A stretch of 64,000 bases of DNA, taken from NCBI GenBank assembly GCA_958421275.1, contig CATZLI010000006.1, positions 62,001 through 126,000 of the forward strand, in the 5' to 3' direction. The notes under the pieces are model-generated. The model was given only the letters and a program-made list of their open reading frames with translations, was not told the DNA's origin and ran no database searches. Numbering within the stretch: the stretch's first letter is position 1; the number at the start of each line of letters is the position of its first letter. Shown piece after piece: positions 8,532 through 17,410 of this stretch. The position numbers and the translations under genes were made by a program. Source of the stretch: an uncultured Collinsella sp. (GTDB lineage Bacteria > Actinomycetota > Coriobacteriia > Coriobacteriales > Coriobacteriaceae).

Positions 8532-8774
8532 ATGGACCGCTCCGAAATCTTCGACAAGATCGCCGAGGTCGCTGCTGACGTTCTAGGCGTCGATGTTGCC
8601 GAAATTAGCGAGGAGACCACCTTTGACGACCTCGATGCCAACTCGCTCGAGCGCCTGCAGCTGGTTACGGCTATCGAGGACGAGTTCAACCTCGAGATCG
8701 ATGACGAGACCCTGCTCTCGCTCAACTCTGTCGCCGACGCCGTCGACGCTATCGAAGCTGCCAAGGAGGCCTAA
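8532..8774 (+). CDS. acpP: acyl carrier protein
   Basis: This is an 80-residue, strongly acidic acyl carrier protein that carries growing fatty acyl chains on 4'-phosphopantetheine. The attachment serine is Ser38 in DANSLERLQL. The residue before it is Asn rather than the Asp of the usual DSL motif, which is uncommon. The start ATG at 8532 has GAGGAAG upstream. It is positioned between plsX, which uses acyl-ACP, and rnc, as in many bacteria. A specialised carrier protein is possible because of the NSL motif, but the context favours the housekeeping fatty acid ACP. Confidence 0.9.
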   Translation: MDRSEIFDKIAEVAADVLGVDVAEISEETTFDDLDANSLERLQLVTAIEDEFNLEIDDETLLSLNSVADAVDAIEAAKEA

Positions 8775-8777
8775 GTC

Positions 8778-9503
8778 TTGGCTTTATCCGACCGACTTAC
8801 GCGCGCCCAGGAAATCCTGGGCCACGAGTTCAACAATAAGGTGCTGCTGCGCGCGGCGCTTACGCATCCCTCGGCAGTCGAGGGCCAGCCGGTTTCTGCC
8901 AGCTATGAGCGCCTTGAGTTCTTGGGCGATTCCATTTTGGGCGCTGTGGTCGCACGCTCCCTGTTTGAGTCCTATCCGGAGTTTGACGAGGGCAAGCTCA
9001 CGCGCTTGAAGGTGTCGCTTGTCTCGGGCGCTACGCTGTCCGAGGTTTCTCACGAGCTGGGCATCGACGACATCATCATCTTTGGTGCCTCCGAGACCGG
9101 TACCGGTGCGCGCGGCCTGCATTCGGCCCTCGAGAACGTCTATGAGTCGCTCGTGGGCGCGCTGTACCTGGATGCCGGCTGGGACGTTGCGGCGGAGTTC
9201 ATTCACCGTACGCTTAAGCCGCATTTGGCTTCCGAGCGTGCCGAGCATCCTGCGAACCCCAAGTCGTTTTTGCAGGAGTGCGTGCAAGCCGACGGTCACG
9301 AACCTCCGGCGTACAAGCTCGTTGGCTCCGAGGGCCCGGCGCATGCGCCCACCTTTACCGCTGTGGTGTTGATCGATGGTATTCGTCAGGGTCGCGGCTC
9401 CGGCTCCTCAAAGAAGGAAGCCGAGGGAGCTGCCGCGCTCGAAGCGCTCGACCGCATGGGTTACACCACCAACGGCGTGATTCTGAACAAGAAGCACGTG
9501 TAA
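8778..9503 (+). CDS. rnc: ribonuclease III
   Basis: RNase III cleaves double-stranded RNA in rRNA precursors and regulatory duplexes. The 241-residue protein has the catalytic signature ERLEFLGDSILG, the second acidic cluster ESLVGALYLDAGW and a C-terminal double-stranded-RNA-binding domain ending in GSGSSKKEAEGAAALEAL. The start is TTG at 8778, only 3 bases after the acpP stop and 8 bp after AAGGAGG, which lies inside acpP. The gene precedes smc, as in mycobacteria and Bacillus. Confidence 0.96.
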   Translation: MALSDRLTRAQEILGHEFNNKVLLRAALTHPSAVEGQPVSASYERLEFLGDSILGAVVARSLFESYPEFDEGKLTRLKVSLVSGATLSEVSHELGIDDIIIFGASETGTGARGLHSALENVYESLVGALYLDAGWDVAAEFIHRTLKPHLASERAEHPANPKSFLQECVQADGHEPPAYKLVGSEGPAHAPTFTAVVLIDGIRQGRGSGSSKKEAEGAAALEALDRMGYTTNGVILNKKHV

Positions 9504-9513
9504 GCGAGGAACC

Positions 9514-12500
9514 GTGTATCTCAAGTCCCTCACGCTCAAAGGGTTCAAGTCGTTTGCCGACCGCGCCCATATGACGTTTGAGCCGGGCCTGACCGTCATC
9601 GTCGGTCCCAACGGCTCGGGAAAATCGAACATCTCTGACTCGATTCTGTGGGTCCTGGGCGAGCAGAGCGCCAAGCAGCTGCGCGGCCAGGCCATGGAGG
9701 ATGTCATCTTCTCGGGCTCGTCAGCGCGCAAGCCGGTGGGTGTCGCCGAGGTCACGCTTGTGCTCGATAACTCGGACCATATGCTGCCCGTCGATTTTGA
9801 CGAGGTCGCCATCACCCGTCGTATGTATCGCTCGGGCGAAAGCGAGTACCTCATCAACTCGAGCCCGTGCCGCCTGATGGACATTCAGGACATCTTGCAC
9901 GATTCGGGCCTGGGCAAGGATACACATTCCATCATCAGCCAGGGCAAGCTCGATGCCATCTTGCAGAGCCGCCCCGAGGAGCGCCGTGCCCTCATCGAGG
10001 AGGCCGCCGGCATCTCCAAGCACAAGCGCCGCAAGGAGCGTGCGCTCAAAAAGATTAAGTCGATGGACGAGCACCTGACGCGTGCCCGCGACATCAATAA
10101 GGAAATCGCCCGTCAGCTGCGACCGTTGGAGCGTCAGGTCGATCGCGCGCGCAAGTACAAAGAGCTGTCCTCGCGTGCGAACGAGCTTACGCAGATGCTA
10201 GCCGTCGACGAGCTGCGTTCGCTGCAGTCGCAGTGGAACGACCTGGAGAGCCGTTCCAAGGAAGGCGCCGCCGAGCTGGAGCTTGCGCAGTACCGCTTGG
10301 GCGAAAAGGAGCGCGAGCTCGAGAAGCTTCAGGTCTTGCTCGAGGAAAAGGGCCTGTTTGTGGGCGACCTGGGCGAGCAGCGCCGTCATATGCAAGATGT
10401 GGTCGGCCGCATTAACTCCGACATGCGCCTGCTCGAGGAAAAGGGCCACAACATGGTGTCGCGCCTGTCTGACATGCGCGGGCAGATTTCGAGCTCCGAG
10501 CATCAGCGACGTCGCGTGGTCGAGGAGCTCGAGGACGCGCGTGCGCAGCTTGAGGAAGTGACCGGTGCGCACATGCAGGCCCAGGAGGACGTTGACGCCG
10601 CTGGTCCTGCCGCCGCCGAGCTCCACGAGCGGCGCGTGGCGCTCGACAATCAGATTTCGAAGCTTACGCGCGAACAACGCGATGTGCAGCGCGTAGCCGA
10701 TAACGCCGCGCTCGAGCTCGCCAAGGTGAAGGATTCCTTGAGCAATGCCGAGGTCGAGGACAACATGTATGCCTCGCGCCTGGAGCAGATCGATGAACAG
10801 CTCGAGGAGGTCACGGCCTCGCTCGAGAGCCGTCGCGACCGCGCCGAGGAGCTTGAGGGCGCTCTTGAGGAAGCGCGCCAGGCCCAGGCCGATGCGCGTG
10901 AGGCCACCGAGGTCGCCCGTGTAGCCCTGAAGGACTTGCGTAATCGTGAGAGTGAGGCGCGCAACAAGCTGTCCGAGGTGCGCTCGGAGCTTGCCAGCCA
11001 AAAGAAACTCGATGCCCGCATGGCCGACAGCTCGCCGCTCGTGAGCCGTCTGGTGGGTGCGCTGGGCGATGATGTTTCGGGCCGCCTGGGTGACGTGCTC
11101 GAAGCCCCGCGCGAGCTTGAGGGCCTGGTTGAGCAATTGCTCGCCGGCGATATCGATGCGCTGCTGTTTGATGACGCCGCCACGCTTGAGCGTGCCGGTC
11201 GTGCGGCTCTGGACCAAAAGAAGGCCTCGGGCGAGGCACTGCTGGTGGCGCGCGGCGTGAGCGGCTCTACCGCCGCTGAGGGCGCTGCCGGTACCCGCCT
11301 GGTTGATCGTCTGTCCGTGCGCGCAGGCTACGGACCCGTCGTCGAGGCGCTGCTCGGCGGCTATTACGTAGTGGACGATCTTTCTGCTGCGCTTTCGGCG
11401 CCGGTCGTTGACGGCGTGACTTACGTGACCCCCGATGGCGCCCGCGTCGCCTGCGGCGGCCTGGTGCGTGTGGGCCTCGATGCCGGCGAGGCGTCGGGTG
11501 CTCTGGAGCGTAAGCGTCGCATTCGCGAGCTGGAGGGGCTTGAGCCCGATTTGGCCGCTGTGTTTGAGCATGTGTCGGATCAGGTCGTCGAGGCCAATGC
11601 GGCCGTTGAGGAAGCGCGTGCCGCTGAGGGCGATGCCGCCGGTGAGATTGCCCGCCTTGAGGGCGAGCGCCGCTCCCTGTTGTCCGAGATCGGCCGTCTG
11701 GAGCAAAGCGCCAACAATGCCGAGGTCGAGCGCGTGCGTATCTCCAAGCGCCGTGAGCAGGCTGCCGAGGCCGTTCGCGCCGCGCGCCCGCGCGTGGACG
11801 AGCTCACCCGTTCGCGTGACGAGGCCCGTGCGCAGGCAAGCGATCTGGGCTTGCAGATTGCCGAGGCCAACGACGAACTCGACCGCGTTCGCCGTGACGA
11901 TTCCGAGGCTGCCGGCAAGCTCGCCGACGCCAAGGTTCGCCTAGCCCAGACGAGTGAACGCCTGCGTTCGCTGAAGGGCCGCGTGCCCGACCTGGAGCAT
12001 CGTCTTGAGGGCATCGACCGTCGTATCCGCGGAACACGCCAGGCCTCGCGCTCGCTCGAGCTGCTGCGCCTGCGCGTCGATCCCATGCACGAACGCTATT
12101 CTGCCCTGTTGGAACGCGCGTCGGATTGGGCAGCGCGCCTGCGTGACCAGGCCTCTCTGGAGGAGGCGGACTCCGCTTCGCTCAAGAAGACCATCGAGGA
12201 TGCCAAGGCAGAGGTTGCCCGCGCTAAGGAGCGAGTCGATACCGCCTCTGCCACGCAAAACGAGTTCAAGGTCGCACGCGGCAAGCTCGAGGTGCAGGTG
12301 GAGGCGGCCATCAAGGCCATCACCGCCGATGGCACCACGGTACTCGAGGAAGCGCTCATGCTTCCCGCGCCCACCGACCGCGACGCCGCCGAGCGCGAGC
12401 TCAACCAGCTTGTGCGCCAGATCAACAACCTTGGTCCCGTTAACCAAGTTGCCATGGAGGAGTACGAGCAGCTCAAGCGCCGCGCCGACTACATCGAGGA

Positions 12501-13050
12501 GCAGCTGGCCGATCTGGAGAGCGCGCGCAAGGCGCTCACCAAGATCACGGTGGCCATTGATCGCAAGATGCGGAAGGCCTTCCTGGTGACGTTTGAGAAG
12601 GTCGACGCGAACTTCCGCGAGATCTTCGCCATGCTGTTCCCGGGTGGACAGGCGCATCTGGAGATGACCGACCCCGAGCACCCGGCTGATACGGGTATCG
12701 AGGTCGTGGCGCAGCCGCGCGGCAAGCGCATCACCAAGATGATGCTCATGTCGGGTGGCGAGAAGAGCCTGACGGCGCTCGCCCTGCTCTTTGCCGTGTA
12801 CCGCACGCGTACGGTGCCGTTCTATGTGCTGGACGAGGTCGAGGCGGCGCTCGACGACGCCAACTTGTCCAAGCTCATCGGCGCCCTTGATGTACTGCGT
12901 TCCGATACGCAGCTCTTGGTCATCTCGCATCAGCGCCGTACTATGGAGGACGCTGACGTCCTCTATGGCGTCTCGATGCAAGCCGACGGCGTCAGTCGCG
13001 TCGTCTCGCAAAAACTCGATCGCGAAACCGGAAAGGTCGTGAATGCATAA
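9514..13050 (+). CDS. smc: chromosome segregation protein SMC
   Basis: SMC is the ATP-driven loop-extruding core of the bacterial condensin that works with ScpA and ScpB to organise and separate chromosomes. The 1178-residue length is standard. The N-terminal head has Walker A GPNGSGKSN (about residues 32-40), followed by a long coiled coil, a globular hinge (about 510-660, with LVSRLVGALGDDVSGRLG at its start), a returning coil and the C-terminal head with LMSGGEKSLTALALL and Walker B FYVLDEVEAALDD. The start is GTG at 9514 with GAGGAA upstream. The stop overlaps the ftsY start by one base (TAATG). Confidence 0.98.
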   Translation: MYLKSLTLKGFKSFADRAHMTFEPGLTVIVGPNGSGKSNISDSILWVLGEQSAKQLRGQAMEDVIFSGSSARKPVGVAEVTLVLDNSDHMLPVDFDEVAITRRMYRSGESEYLINSSPCRLMDIQDILHDSGLGKDTHSIISQGKLDAILQSRPEERRALIEEAAGISKHKRRKERALKKIKSMDEHLTRARDINKEIARQLRPLERQVDRARKYKELSSRANELTQMLAVDELRSLQSQWNDLESRSKEGAAELELAQYRLGEKERELEKLQVLLEEKGLFVGDLGEQRRHMQDVVGRINSDMRLLEEKGHNMVSRLSDMRGQISSSEHQRRRVVEELEDARAQLEEVTGAHMQAQEDVDAAGPAAAELHERRVALDNQISKLTREQRDVQRVADNAALELAKVKDSLSNAEVEDNMYASRLEQIDEQLEEVTASLESRRDRAEELEGALEEARQAQADAREATEVARVALKDLRNRESEARNKLSEVRSELASQKKLDARMADSSPLVSRLVGALGDDVSGRLGDVLEAPRELEGLVEQLLAGDIDALLFDDAATLERAGRAALDQKKASGEALLVARGVSGSTAAEGAAGTRLVDRLSVRAGYGPVVEALLGGYYVVDDLSAALSAPVVDGVTYVTPDGARVACGGLVRVGLDAGEASGALERKRRIRELEGLEPDLAAVFEHVSDQVVEANAAVEEARAAEGDAAGEIARLEGERRSLLSEIGRLEQSANNAEVERVRISKRREQAAEAVRAARPRVDELTRSRDEARAQASDLGLQIAEANDELDRVRRDDSEAAGKLADAKVRLAQTSERLRSLKGRVPDLEHRLEGIDRRIRGTRQASRSLELLRLRVDPMHERYSALLERASDWAARLRDQASLEEADSASLKKTIEDAKAEVARAKERVDTASATQNEFKVARGKLEVQVEAAIKAITADGTTVLEEALMLPAPTDRDAAERELNQLVRQINNLGPVNQVAMEEYEQLKRRADYIEEQLADLESARKALTKITVAIDRKMRKAFLVTFEKVDANFREIFAMLFPGGQAHLEMTDPEHPADTGIEVVAQPRGKRITKMMLMSGGEKSLTALALLFAVYRTRTVPFYVLDEVEAALDDANLSKLIGALDVLRSDTQLLVISHQRRTMEDADVLYGVSMQADGVSRVVSQKLDRETGKVVNA

Positions 13051-13967
13051 TGGGATTCTTTGACGCACTCTCGCGCGGACTTGAGCGCAGCCGCGAGGCC
13101 CTCAACGAGGTCTTTTACTTTGGCGGCGAGGTCGACGAGGATTTTTGGGAGGACTTGGAGGACACCCTCGTTATGGGTGACATGGGTGCCGAGGTCGCCA
13201 TTCAGGTCTCCGATGACCTACGCGATGCCGCGGCCAAGAAGAACCTCAAGACCGCTCCGCAGCTTCGCCGTGCCCTGGCCGAGCAGCTCGAGCAGCACTT
13301 TGTGCCCATCGAGCGCGATCCGTTTTCCGATACGCCGAGCTGCGTGCTGTTTGTGGGCATTAACGGTGCCGGCAAGACCACGACGGTCGGTAAGATCGCG
13401 AGCGCCATGGCCGCCCGCGGCAAGAACGTGGTGATTGGTTCGGCCGACACCTTCCGCGCCGCCGCCATCGAGCAGCTCGATGTGTGGGGGCAGCGTGCCG
13501 GCGTACCGGTTATCAAGCGCGACCGCGGCTCCGACCCGGCAAGTGTTTGCTACGACGTGCTCGACGAGGCCGACAAGCGCGGCAGCGACCTGGTGCTTAT
13601 CGATACCGCCGGCCGTCTGCACACGAGCCCTGAGCTCATGCGCGAGCTTGCCAAGGTGGTCAATGTGACCCGTAAGCGCGCCGCCAATATGGCCGCCGGT
13701 CCCATGCCGGTTTCGGTCGTGCTTGTGATCGACGCCGCGACGGGCCAAAACGGTCTGAACCAGGCGCTCGAGTTTAACGAGGCGCTGGGCCTGGACGGTA
13801 TTATCATGACTAAGCTCGACGGCACGGCTAAGGGCGGTATCGCCATGGCCGTGGCCGAGAAACTCAAGCTCCCGATCCTGCGCGTGGGCGTGGGCGAGCA
13901 GGTCGATGATCTGCAGGAGTTCAATGCCAAAGATTTCTGCCGCGCCCTGGTGGGCGAGTCCAATTAA
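13050..13967 (+). CDS. ftsY: signal recognition particle receptor FtsY
   Basis: FtsY is the membrane-associated GTPase that receives SRP-ribosome complexes. The 305-residue protein has only the N and G domains. G1 is GINGAGKTTTVGKIA (about residue 103), G3 is DTAGRLHTSPELM and G4 is TKLDGTAKGG. The long acidic A domain found before the NG core in E. coli is absent, a common state in Gram-positive bacteria; membrane contact would then rely on the first helix (FFDALSRGLERSREALNE). It starts on the last base of smc and is 10 bp ahead of ffh, so both halves of the SRP GTPase pair are made together. Confidence 0.96.
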   Translation: MGFFDALSRGLERSREALNEVFYFGGEVDEDFWEDLEDTLVMGDMGAEVAIQVSDDLRDAAAKKNLKTAPQLRRALAEQLEQHFVPIERDPFSDTPSCVLFVGINGAGKTTTVGKIASAMAARGKNVVIGSADTFRAAAIEQLDVWGQRAGVPVIKRDRGSDPASVCYDVLDEADKRGSDLVLIDTAGRLHTSPELMRELAKVVNVTRKRAANMAAGPMPVSVVLVIDAATGQNGLNQALEFNEALGLDGIIMTKLDGTAKGGIAMAVAEKLKLPILRVGVGEQVDDLQEFNAKDFCRALVGESN

Positions 13968-13977
13968 GGAGTGACTA

Positions 13978-15453
13978 GTGTTTGATTCCCTGAGCGATCG
14001 CCTCAACGACACATTTGACCGCCTGCGCGGCAAGGGCAAGCTGACCGAGGCCGATATTACTTCGGCCATGCGCGATATTCGCATGGCGCTGCTCGAGGCC
14101 GACGTCAACTTTAAGGTCGTCAAGGAGTTCGTCGCCAAGACCAAGGAGCGCTGCATGACCGCCGAGGTCATGGAGTCGCTGTCGCCGGCGCAAAACGTCG
14201 TCAAGATCGTGCTCGACGAGCTCACCGAGATGCTTGGCTCAACCGAGAGCAAGCTCGTCTTTAGCAACCGCATTCCCAATGTCATCATGCTTGTGGGTCT
14301 GCAGGGCTCCGGTAAGACCACGGCTGCCGTAAAGCTGGCCTACCTGCTCAAGAAGCAGGGCCGCTCGCCGTTGCTCGCCGCGTGCGACGTCTACCGTCCC
14401 GCTGCTGCCGACCAGCTGGCCACGCTCGGTGGCGAGATCGGCGTACCGGTCTTCCGCGGCGACGGTGCGCACCCGGTCGATATCGCCAAGGGCGCCATCC
14501 AGAAGGCCGTCGACCACCTGCGCGACGTGGTCATCGTCGATACCGCCGGACGTCTTCAGATCGATGAGCAGATGATGCAGGAGGCCGTGGACATCAAGAA
14601 GGCCGTCAAGCCCGATCAGGTGCTGATGGTCGTCGATGCCATGACCGGTCAGGATATCGTCAACGTCGTCTCGACCTTCGCCGAGCGCACCGACTTTGAC
14701 GGCGTGATTATCTCTAAGCTCGACGGCGACGCCCGTGGCGGCGGCGCGCTTTCCGTGCGCCAGGTGACCGGCAAGCCCATCAAGTTTGTGAGCATGGGCG
14801 AGAAGCCCGATTCGCTGGAGCCGTTCTACCCCGATCGTATGGCCAAGCGCATTCTGGGTATGGGCGACGTTGTCGGCATTATCGAGAAGGCCCAGGAGGC
14901 GGCCGACGCCGAGCAGCTCGAGGCCGCCGAGCGCATGCTGCGCGAGGGCTTTACCATGAACGACATGCTCGACCAGATGAAGGCCGTCAAGAAGATGGGC
15001 GGCATGAAGGGCATTCTGGGCATGCTCCCCGGTGGCCAGCGTGCGCTTAACCAGATGGGTGGTAACCTGGACGAAGGTATCTTCGATAAGAACGAGGCCA
15101 TCATCATGTCGATGACCAAGGAGGAGCGCCTTCGCCCCTCCATCATCAACGGCCAGCGCCGTGCCCGCATTGCCAAGGGCGCCGGCGTGACCCCCACCGA
15201 GGTCAATAGCCTTATGAAGCAGTGGGGCGAGATGAATAAGATGATGGGCCGCATGCGCACGATGGCCAATCAGGCGCAGGCCGGCGGCAAGAAGGGCAAG
15301 AAGGGTAAGAAGGGCAAAAAGATGCGCATGCCCAATATTCCCGGTCTGGATGCCATGGGGCTGGGCGGCATGGGCGGCCTGGGAACGGGCGGCCCCAAGT
15401 CCGATATGGACCTGCTGCGCCAGATGGAAGCGCAGATGCGCAACAAGAAGTAA
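13978..15453 (+). CDS. ffh: signal recognition particle protein Ffh
   Basis: Ffh (SRP54) binds signal sequences and the 4.5S RNA and docks with FtsY. The 491-residue protein has an N domain, the G domain with GLQGSGKTT at residues 107-115, DTAGRLQIDEQM and SKLDGDARGGG, and a methionine-rich M domain (FTMNDMLDQMKAVKKMGGMK onwards). It ends in a Lys-rich then Gly/Met-rich tail. The start is GTG at 13978, preceded by AAGGAG. The gene ends the long forward run; a strong terminator follows and rpsP, its usual next neighbour in many genomes, is not here. Confidence 0.97.
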   Translation: MFDSLSDRLNDTFDRLRGKGKLTEADITSAMRDIRMALLEADVNFKVVKEFVAKTKERCMTAEVMESLSPAQNVVKIVLDELTEMLGSTESKLVFSNRIPNVIMLVGLQGSGKTTAAVKLAYLLKKQGRSPLLAACDVYRPAAADQLATLGGEIGVPVFRGDGAHPVDIAKGAIQKAVDHLRDVVIVDTAGRLQIDEQMMQEAVDIKKAVKPDQVLMVVDAMTGQDIVNVVSTFAERTDFDGVIISKLDGDARGGGALSVRQVTGKPIKFVSMGEKPDSLEPFYPDRMAKRILGMGDVVGIIEKAQEAADAEQLEAAERMLREGFTMNDMLDQMKAVKKMGGMKGILGMLPGGQRALNQMGGNLDEGIFDKNEAIIMSMTKEERLRPSIINGQRRARIAKGAGVTPTEVNSLMKQWGEMNKMMGRMRTMANQAQAGGKKGKKGKKGKKMRMPNIPGLDAMGLGGMGGLGTGGPKSDMDLLRQMEAQMRNKK

Positions 15454-15473
15454 CGACTAGTTGAGTCGTGTAT

Positions 15474-15520
15474 GGCGAAGGCCGCCTGGATGGTATTCCA
15501 GGCGGCCTTCGCCGTTTGTT
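15474..15520 (+). terminator. terminator after ffh
   Basis: A 17-bp perfect stem (15474-15490 with 15497-15513, loop TGGTAT) is followed by GTTTGTT. It separates ffh from the convergent gene at 15570-16334. Confidence 0.85.
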
Positions 15521-15569
15521 CGCTGGTTGTCGCACGCGTGGAAGCGCGTTCTCGACGAGGTGCTTGCCG

Positions 15570-16334
15570 CTAGTGGCATCCGCAGCCTTCGTGCCCGTCA
15601 TGGTCGTGGTGACCGTGGCAGCCGCAGGACTCGCCATGCTCGTGGATGTGCTCGTGATCATGTCCATGGCAGTCGCAGGTGGCCTCGCCGTTCTGTGCGA
15701 GCGTGCCGGCAATGAGGGCCTCGACGCAGGCATCGCAGCTGCCCTGGGCGCCCGCATAGACCGTGATGCCGGCTTGGGCAAGCGCGTTGATAGCGCCGCC
15801 GCCGATACCGCCGCAAATGAGCGTGTCAACGCCACCGTTGGCAAGCAGGCCCGCCAAGGCGCCGTGGCCGGTGCCGCCGGTGCCTACGACCTGCTCGTTG
15901 AGCACCTTGCCATCCTGGATGTCGTAGATCTTGAACTGCTCGCTGCGGCCAAAGTGCATAAAGATGTTGCCGTTGTCGTACGTCGTTGCCACCCTCATGG
16001 TGCCGACCTCCTTTGCTGGCCATGCGGCCGTCGTCGTGGCGATGGGGGAGTACGCGATATTGCCGCCCTCGATGACGAGCGCTCGTCCGTTGACCAGCGC
16101 GTTTGCCACCTTGCGATGCGCGCGACTGCTGATTGCCGCCACCGTGGCGCGGGCGATGCCCATGTGCAGGGCGACGGCCTCCTGATTGAGGCCCTCCAGA
16201 TCGCACAGGCGCAGCACCTCAAGCTCGTCGACGGTCATGTCGATGGCATCACCGCTGGCCAGGCCATCGGGGGTAAAGCCGCGGTATTCGGGGATGATCC
16301 CGACGCGGCGCAGTTTTTCGCGTCTTCCTGCCAT
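15570..16334 (-). CDS. DUF134 HTH domain fused to NifX/NifB-type metal-cluster domain
   Basis: The 254-residue protein joins two domains. Residues 1-100 match DUF134, with the helix-turn-helix (ELEVLRLCDLEGLNQEAVA, then HMGIARATVAAI). Residues ~112-215 match the dinitrogenase iron-molybdenum cofactor family (VATTYDNGNIFMHFGRSEQF, then VVGTGGTGHGALAGLL and ICGGIGGGAINAL). The last 35 residues hold 12 His and 6 Cys, an obvious metal-binding tail. The start is ATG 16334, five bases after AAGGAG. No nitrogenase genes are near, so a role as a metal- or cluster-responsive regulator is inferred. Two palindromes upstream (16349, 16401) are candidate operators. Both domains are well recognised; the function of the fusion is not known to me. 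Confidence 0.8.
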   Translation of the reverse strand: MAGRREKLRRVGIIPEYRGFTPDGLASGDAIDMTVDELEVLRLCDLEGLNQEAVALHMGIARATVAAISSRAHRKVANALVNGRALVIEGGNIAYSPIATTTAAWPAKEVGTMRVATTYDNGNIFMHFGRSEQFKIYDIQDGKVLNEQVVGTGGTGHGALAGLLANGGVDTLICGGIGGGAINALAQAGITVYAGAQGSCDACVEALIAGTLAQNGEATCDCHGHDHEHIHEHGESCGCHGHHDHDGHEGCGCH

Positions 16335-16348
16335 GCACACTCCTTATC

Positions 16349-16360
16349 TGACATATGTCA
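16349..16360. promoter_or_regulatory. palindromic operator candidate 1
   Basis: TGACATATGTCA is a perfect 12-bp palindrome lying 15 bp upstream of the DUF134-NifX start codon, next to its ribosome-binding site. A second near-copy is 52 bp away at 16401. Binding here would block transcription or translation initiation of the fusion gene. Confidence 0.5.
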
Positions 16361-16400
16361 ACAATAGGATAACGCGTTAGTCGTTGGGCGCAAGGCATTT

Positions 16401-16414
16401 CTGTCATATGTCAG
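16401..16414. promoter_or_regulatory. palindromic operator candidate 2
   Basis: CTGTCATATGTCAG matches the palindrome at 16349 (CTGACATATGTCAA) at all but two positions and has one mismatch in its own symmetry. The pair lies in the divergent region between the DUF134-NifX gene and thyA. Confidence 0.45.
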
Positions 16415-16490
16415 AAAAAGGCTAAGATGCCTCGTTGCCGCATGCGGAGCCGCGCTGCCGTGCATTGCGTGTGCCGGACTAAGTGTCCAA

Positions 16491-16518
16491 TTCGACACTC
16501 GCGCGCCTGGGCTACAAT
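16491..16518 (+). promoter_or_regulatory. thyA promoter
   Basis: TTCGAC (16491-16496) and TACAAT (16513-16518) are spaced by 16 bp and end 34 bp before the thyA start. The -35 box lies inside a small inverted repeat, GTGTC (16483-16487) and GACAC (16494-16498). Confidence 0.6.
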
Positions 16519-16552
16519 AAATCTCGCTTATAGGCGACTGACAGGAGGGTCA

Positions 16553-17401
16553 ATGAGCAAAGCTGATCAGCAGTTTGTAACCATGTGCCGCGATATCTTG
16601 GACCATGGCACCACCACCGAGGGCCAAAAGGTCCGTCCGGTGTGGGAGGACGGCACCCCTGCCTATACCATTAAAAACTTTGGTGTCACGGCGCGCTATG
16701 ATCTGCGCGAGGAGTTCCCCGCGCTCACCCTGCGTCGTACGGCGCTTAAGTCTGCCATGGACGAGATTCTGTGGATCTATCAAAAGAAGTCCAATAACGT
16801 GCACGATCTCAACAGCCATATCTGGGATGAGTGGGCCGATGAGACCGGTTCCATCGGTAAAGCCTACGGCTATCAGATTGGTCAGAAGAGCCATTACGTC
16901 GAGGGCGACTTCGACCAGATGGACCGTGTGCTGTACGACCTTAAGCACACGCCGTATAGTCGCCGCATTATGACCAATACGTACGTGTTTAGCGATCTGT
17001 CCGAGATGCACCTTTATCCGTGCGCCTATAGCGTGACCTATAACGTGACGCAGCGTCCTCAGGACGACAAGCCGACGCTCAACATGATTCTCAACCAGCG
17101 CAGCCAGGACATTTTGGCCGCGAACAACTGGAACGTGTGCCAGTACGCCATTTTGCTGATGATGGTCGCGCAGTCGGTCGATATGATTCCCGGTGAGCTG
17201 CTGCACGTGATCGCCGACGCCCATATCTATGATCGTCATGTCGATATCGTCCGCGAGCTTATCGAGCGTCCGCAGTTTGCGGCACCCAAGGTAACGCTCA
17301 ACCCCGATGTGCATGACTTCTATGCGTTTACGACCGATGACCTGATCGTCGAGGGCTATGAGCACGGCCCGCAGGTCAAGAACATTCCCATTGCGGTGTA
17401 G
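16553..17401 (+). CDS. thyA: thymidylate synthase
   Basis: ThyA methylates dUMP to dTMP with methylenetetrahydrofolate, releasing dihydrofolate that the adjacent FolA reduces. The 282-residue protein follows the Bacillus-type ThyA pattern: TPAYTIKNFGVTARYDLREE near the N terminus, IWDEW, GKAYGYQIG, then catalytic Cys157 in YPCAYSVTYNVT and LNQRSQDILAANNWNVCQYA. The usual glutamine five residues after the catalytic cysteine is Thr162 here. ATG 16553 is chosen because AGGAGGG precedes it. It forms an operon with folA, 9 bp downstream. The assignment is firm despite the active-site change. Confidence 0.93.
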   Translation: MSKADQQFVTMCRDILDHGTTTEGQKVRPVWEDGTPAYTIKNFGVTARYDLREEFPALTLRRTALKSAMDEILWIYQKKSNNVHDLNSHIWDEWADETGSIGKAYGYQIGQKSHYVEGDFDQMDRVLYDLKHTPYSRRIMTNTYVFSDLSEMHLYPCAYSVTYNVTQRPQDDKPTLNMILNQRSQDILAANNWNVCQYAILLMMVAQSVDMIPGELLHVIADAHIYDRHVDIVRELIERPQFAAPKVTLNPDVHDFYAFTTDDLIVEGYEHGPQVKNIPIAV

Positions 17402-17410
17402 GTGGTGCTC

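Noticed and set aside
13050..13967. FtsY as truncated because it lacks the acidic A domain
   Set aside because: A-domain-less FtsY proteins are normal in many Gram-positive bacteria and the start codon overlaps the smc stop with no room for more coding sequence.
16349..16366. TTGACA on the minus strand as the -35 box of the DUF134-NifX gene
   Set aside because: A matching -10 box would fall inside the coding region; the hexamer is part of the palindrome beside the ribosome-binding site.
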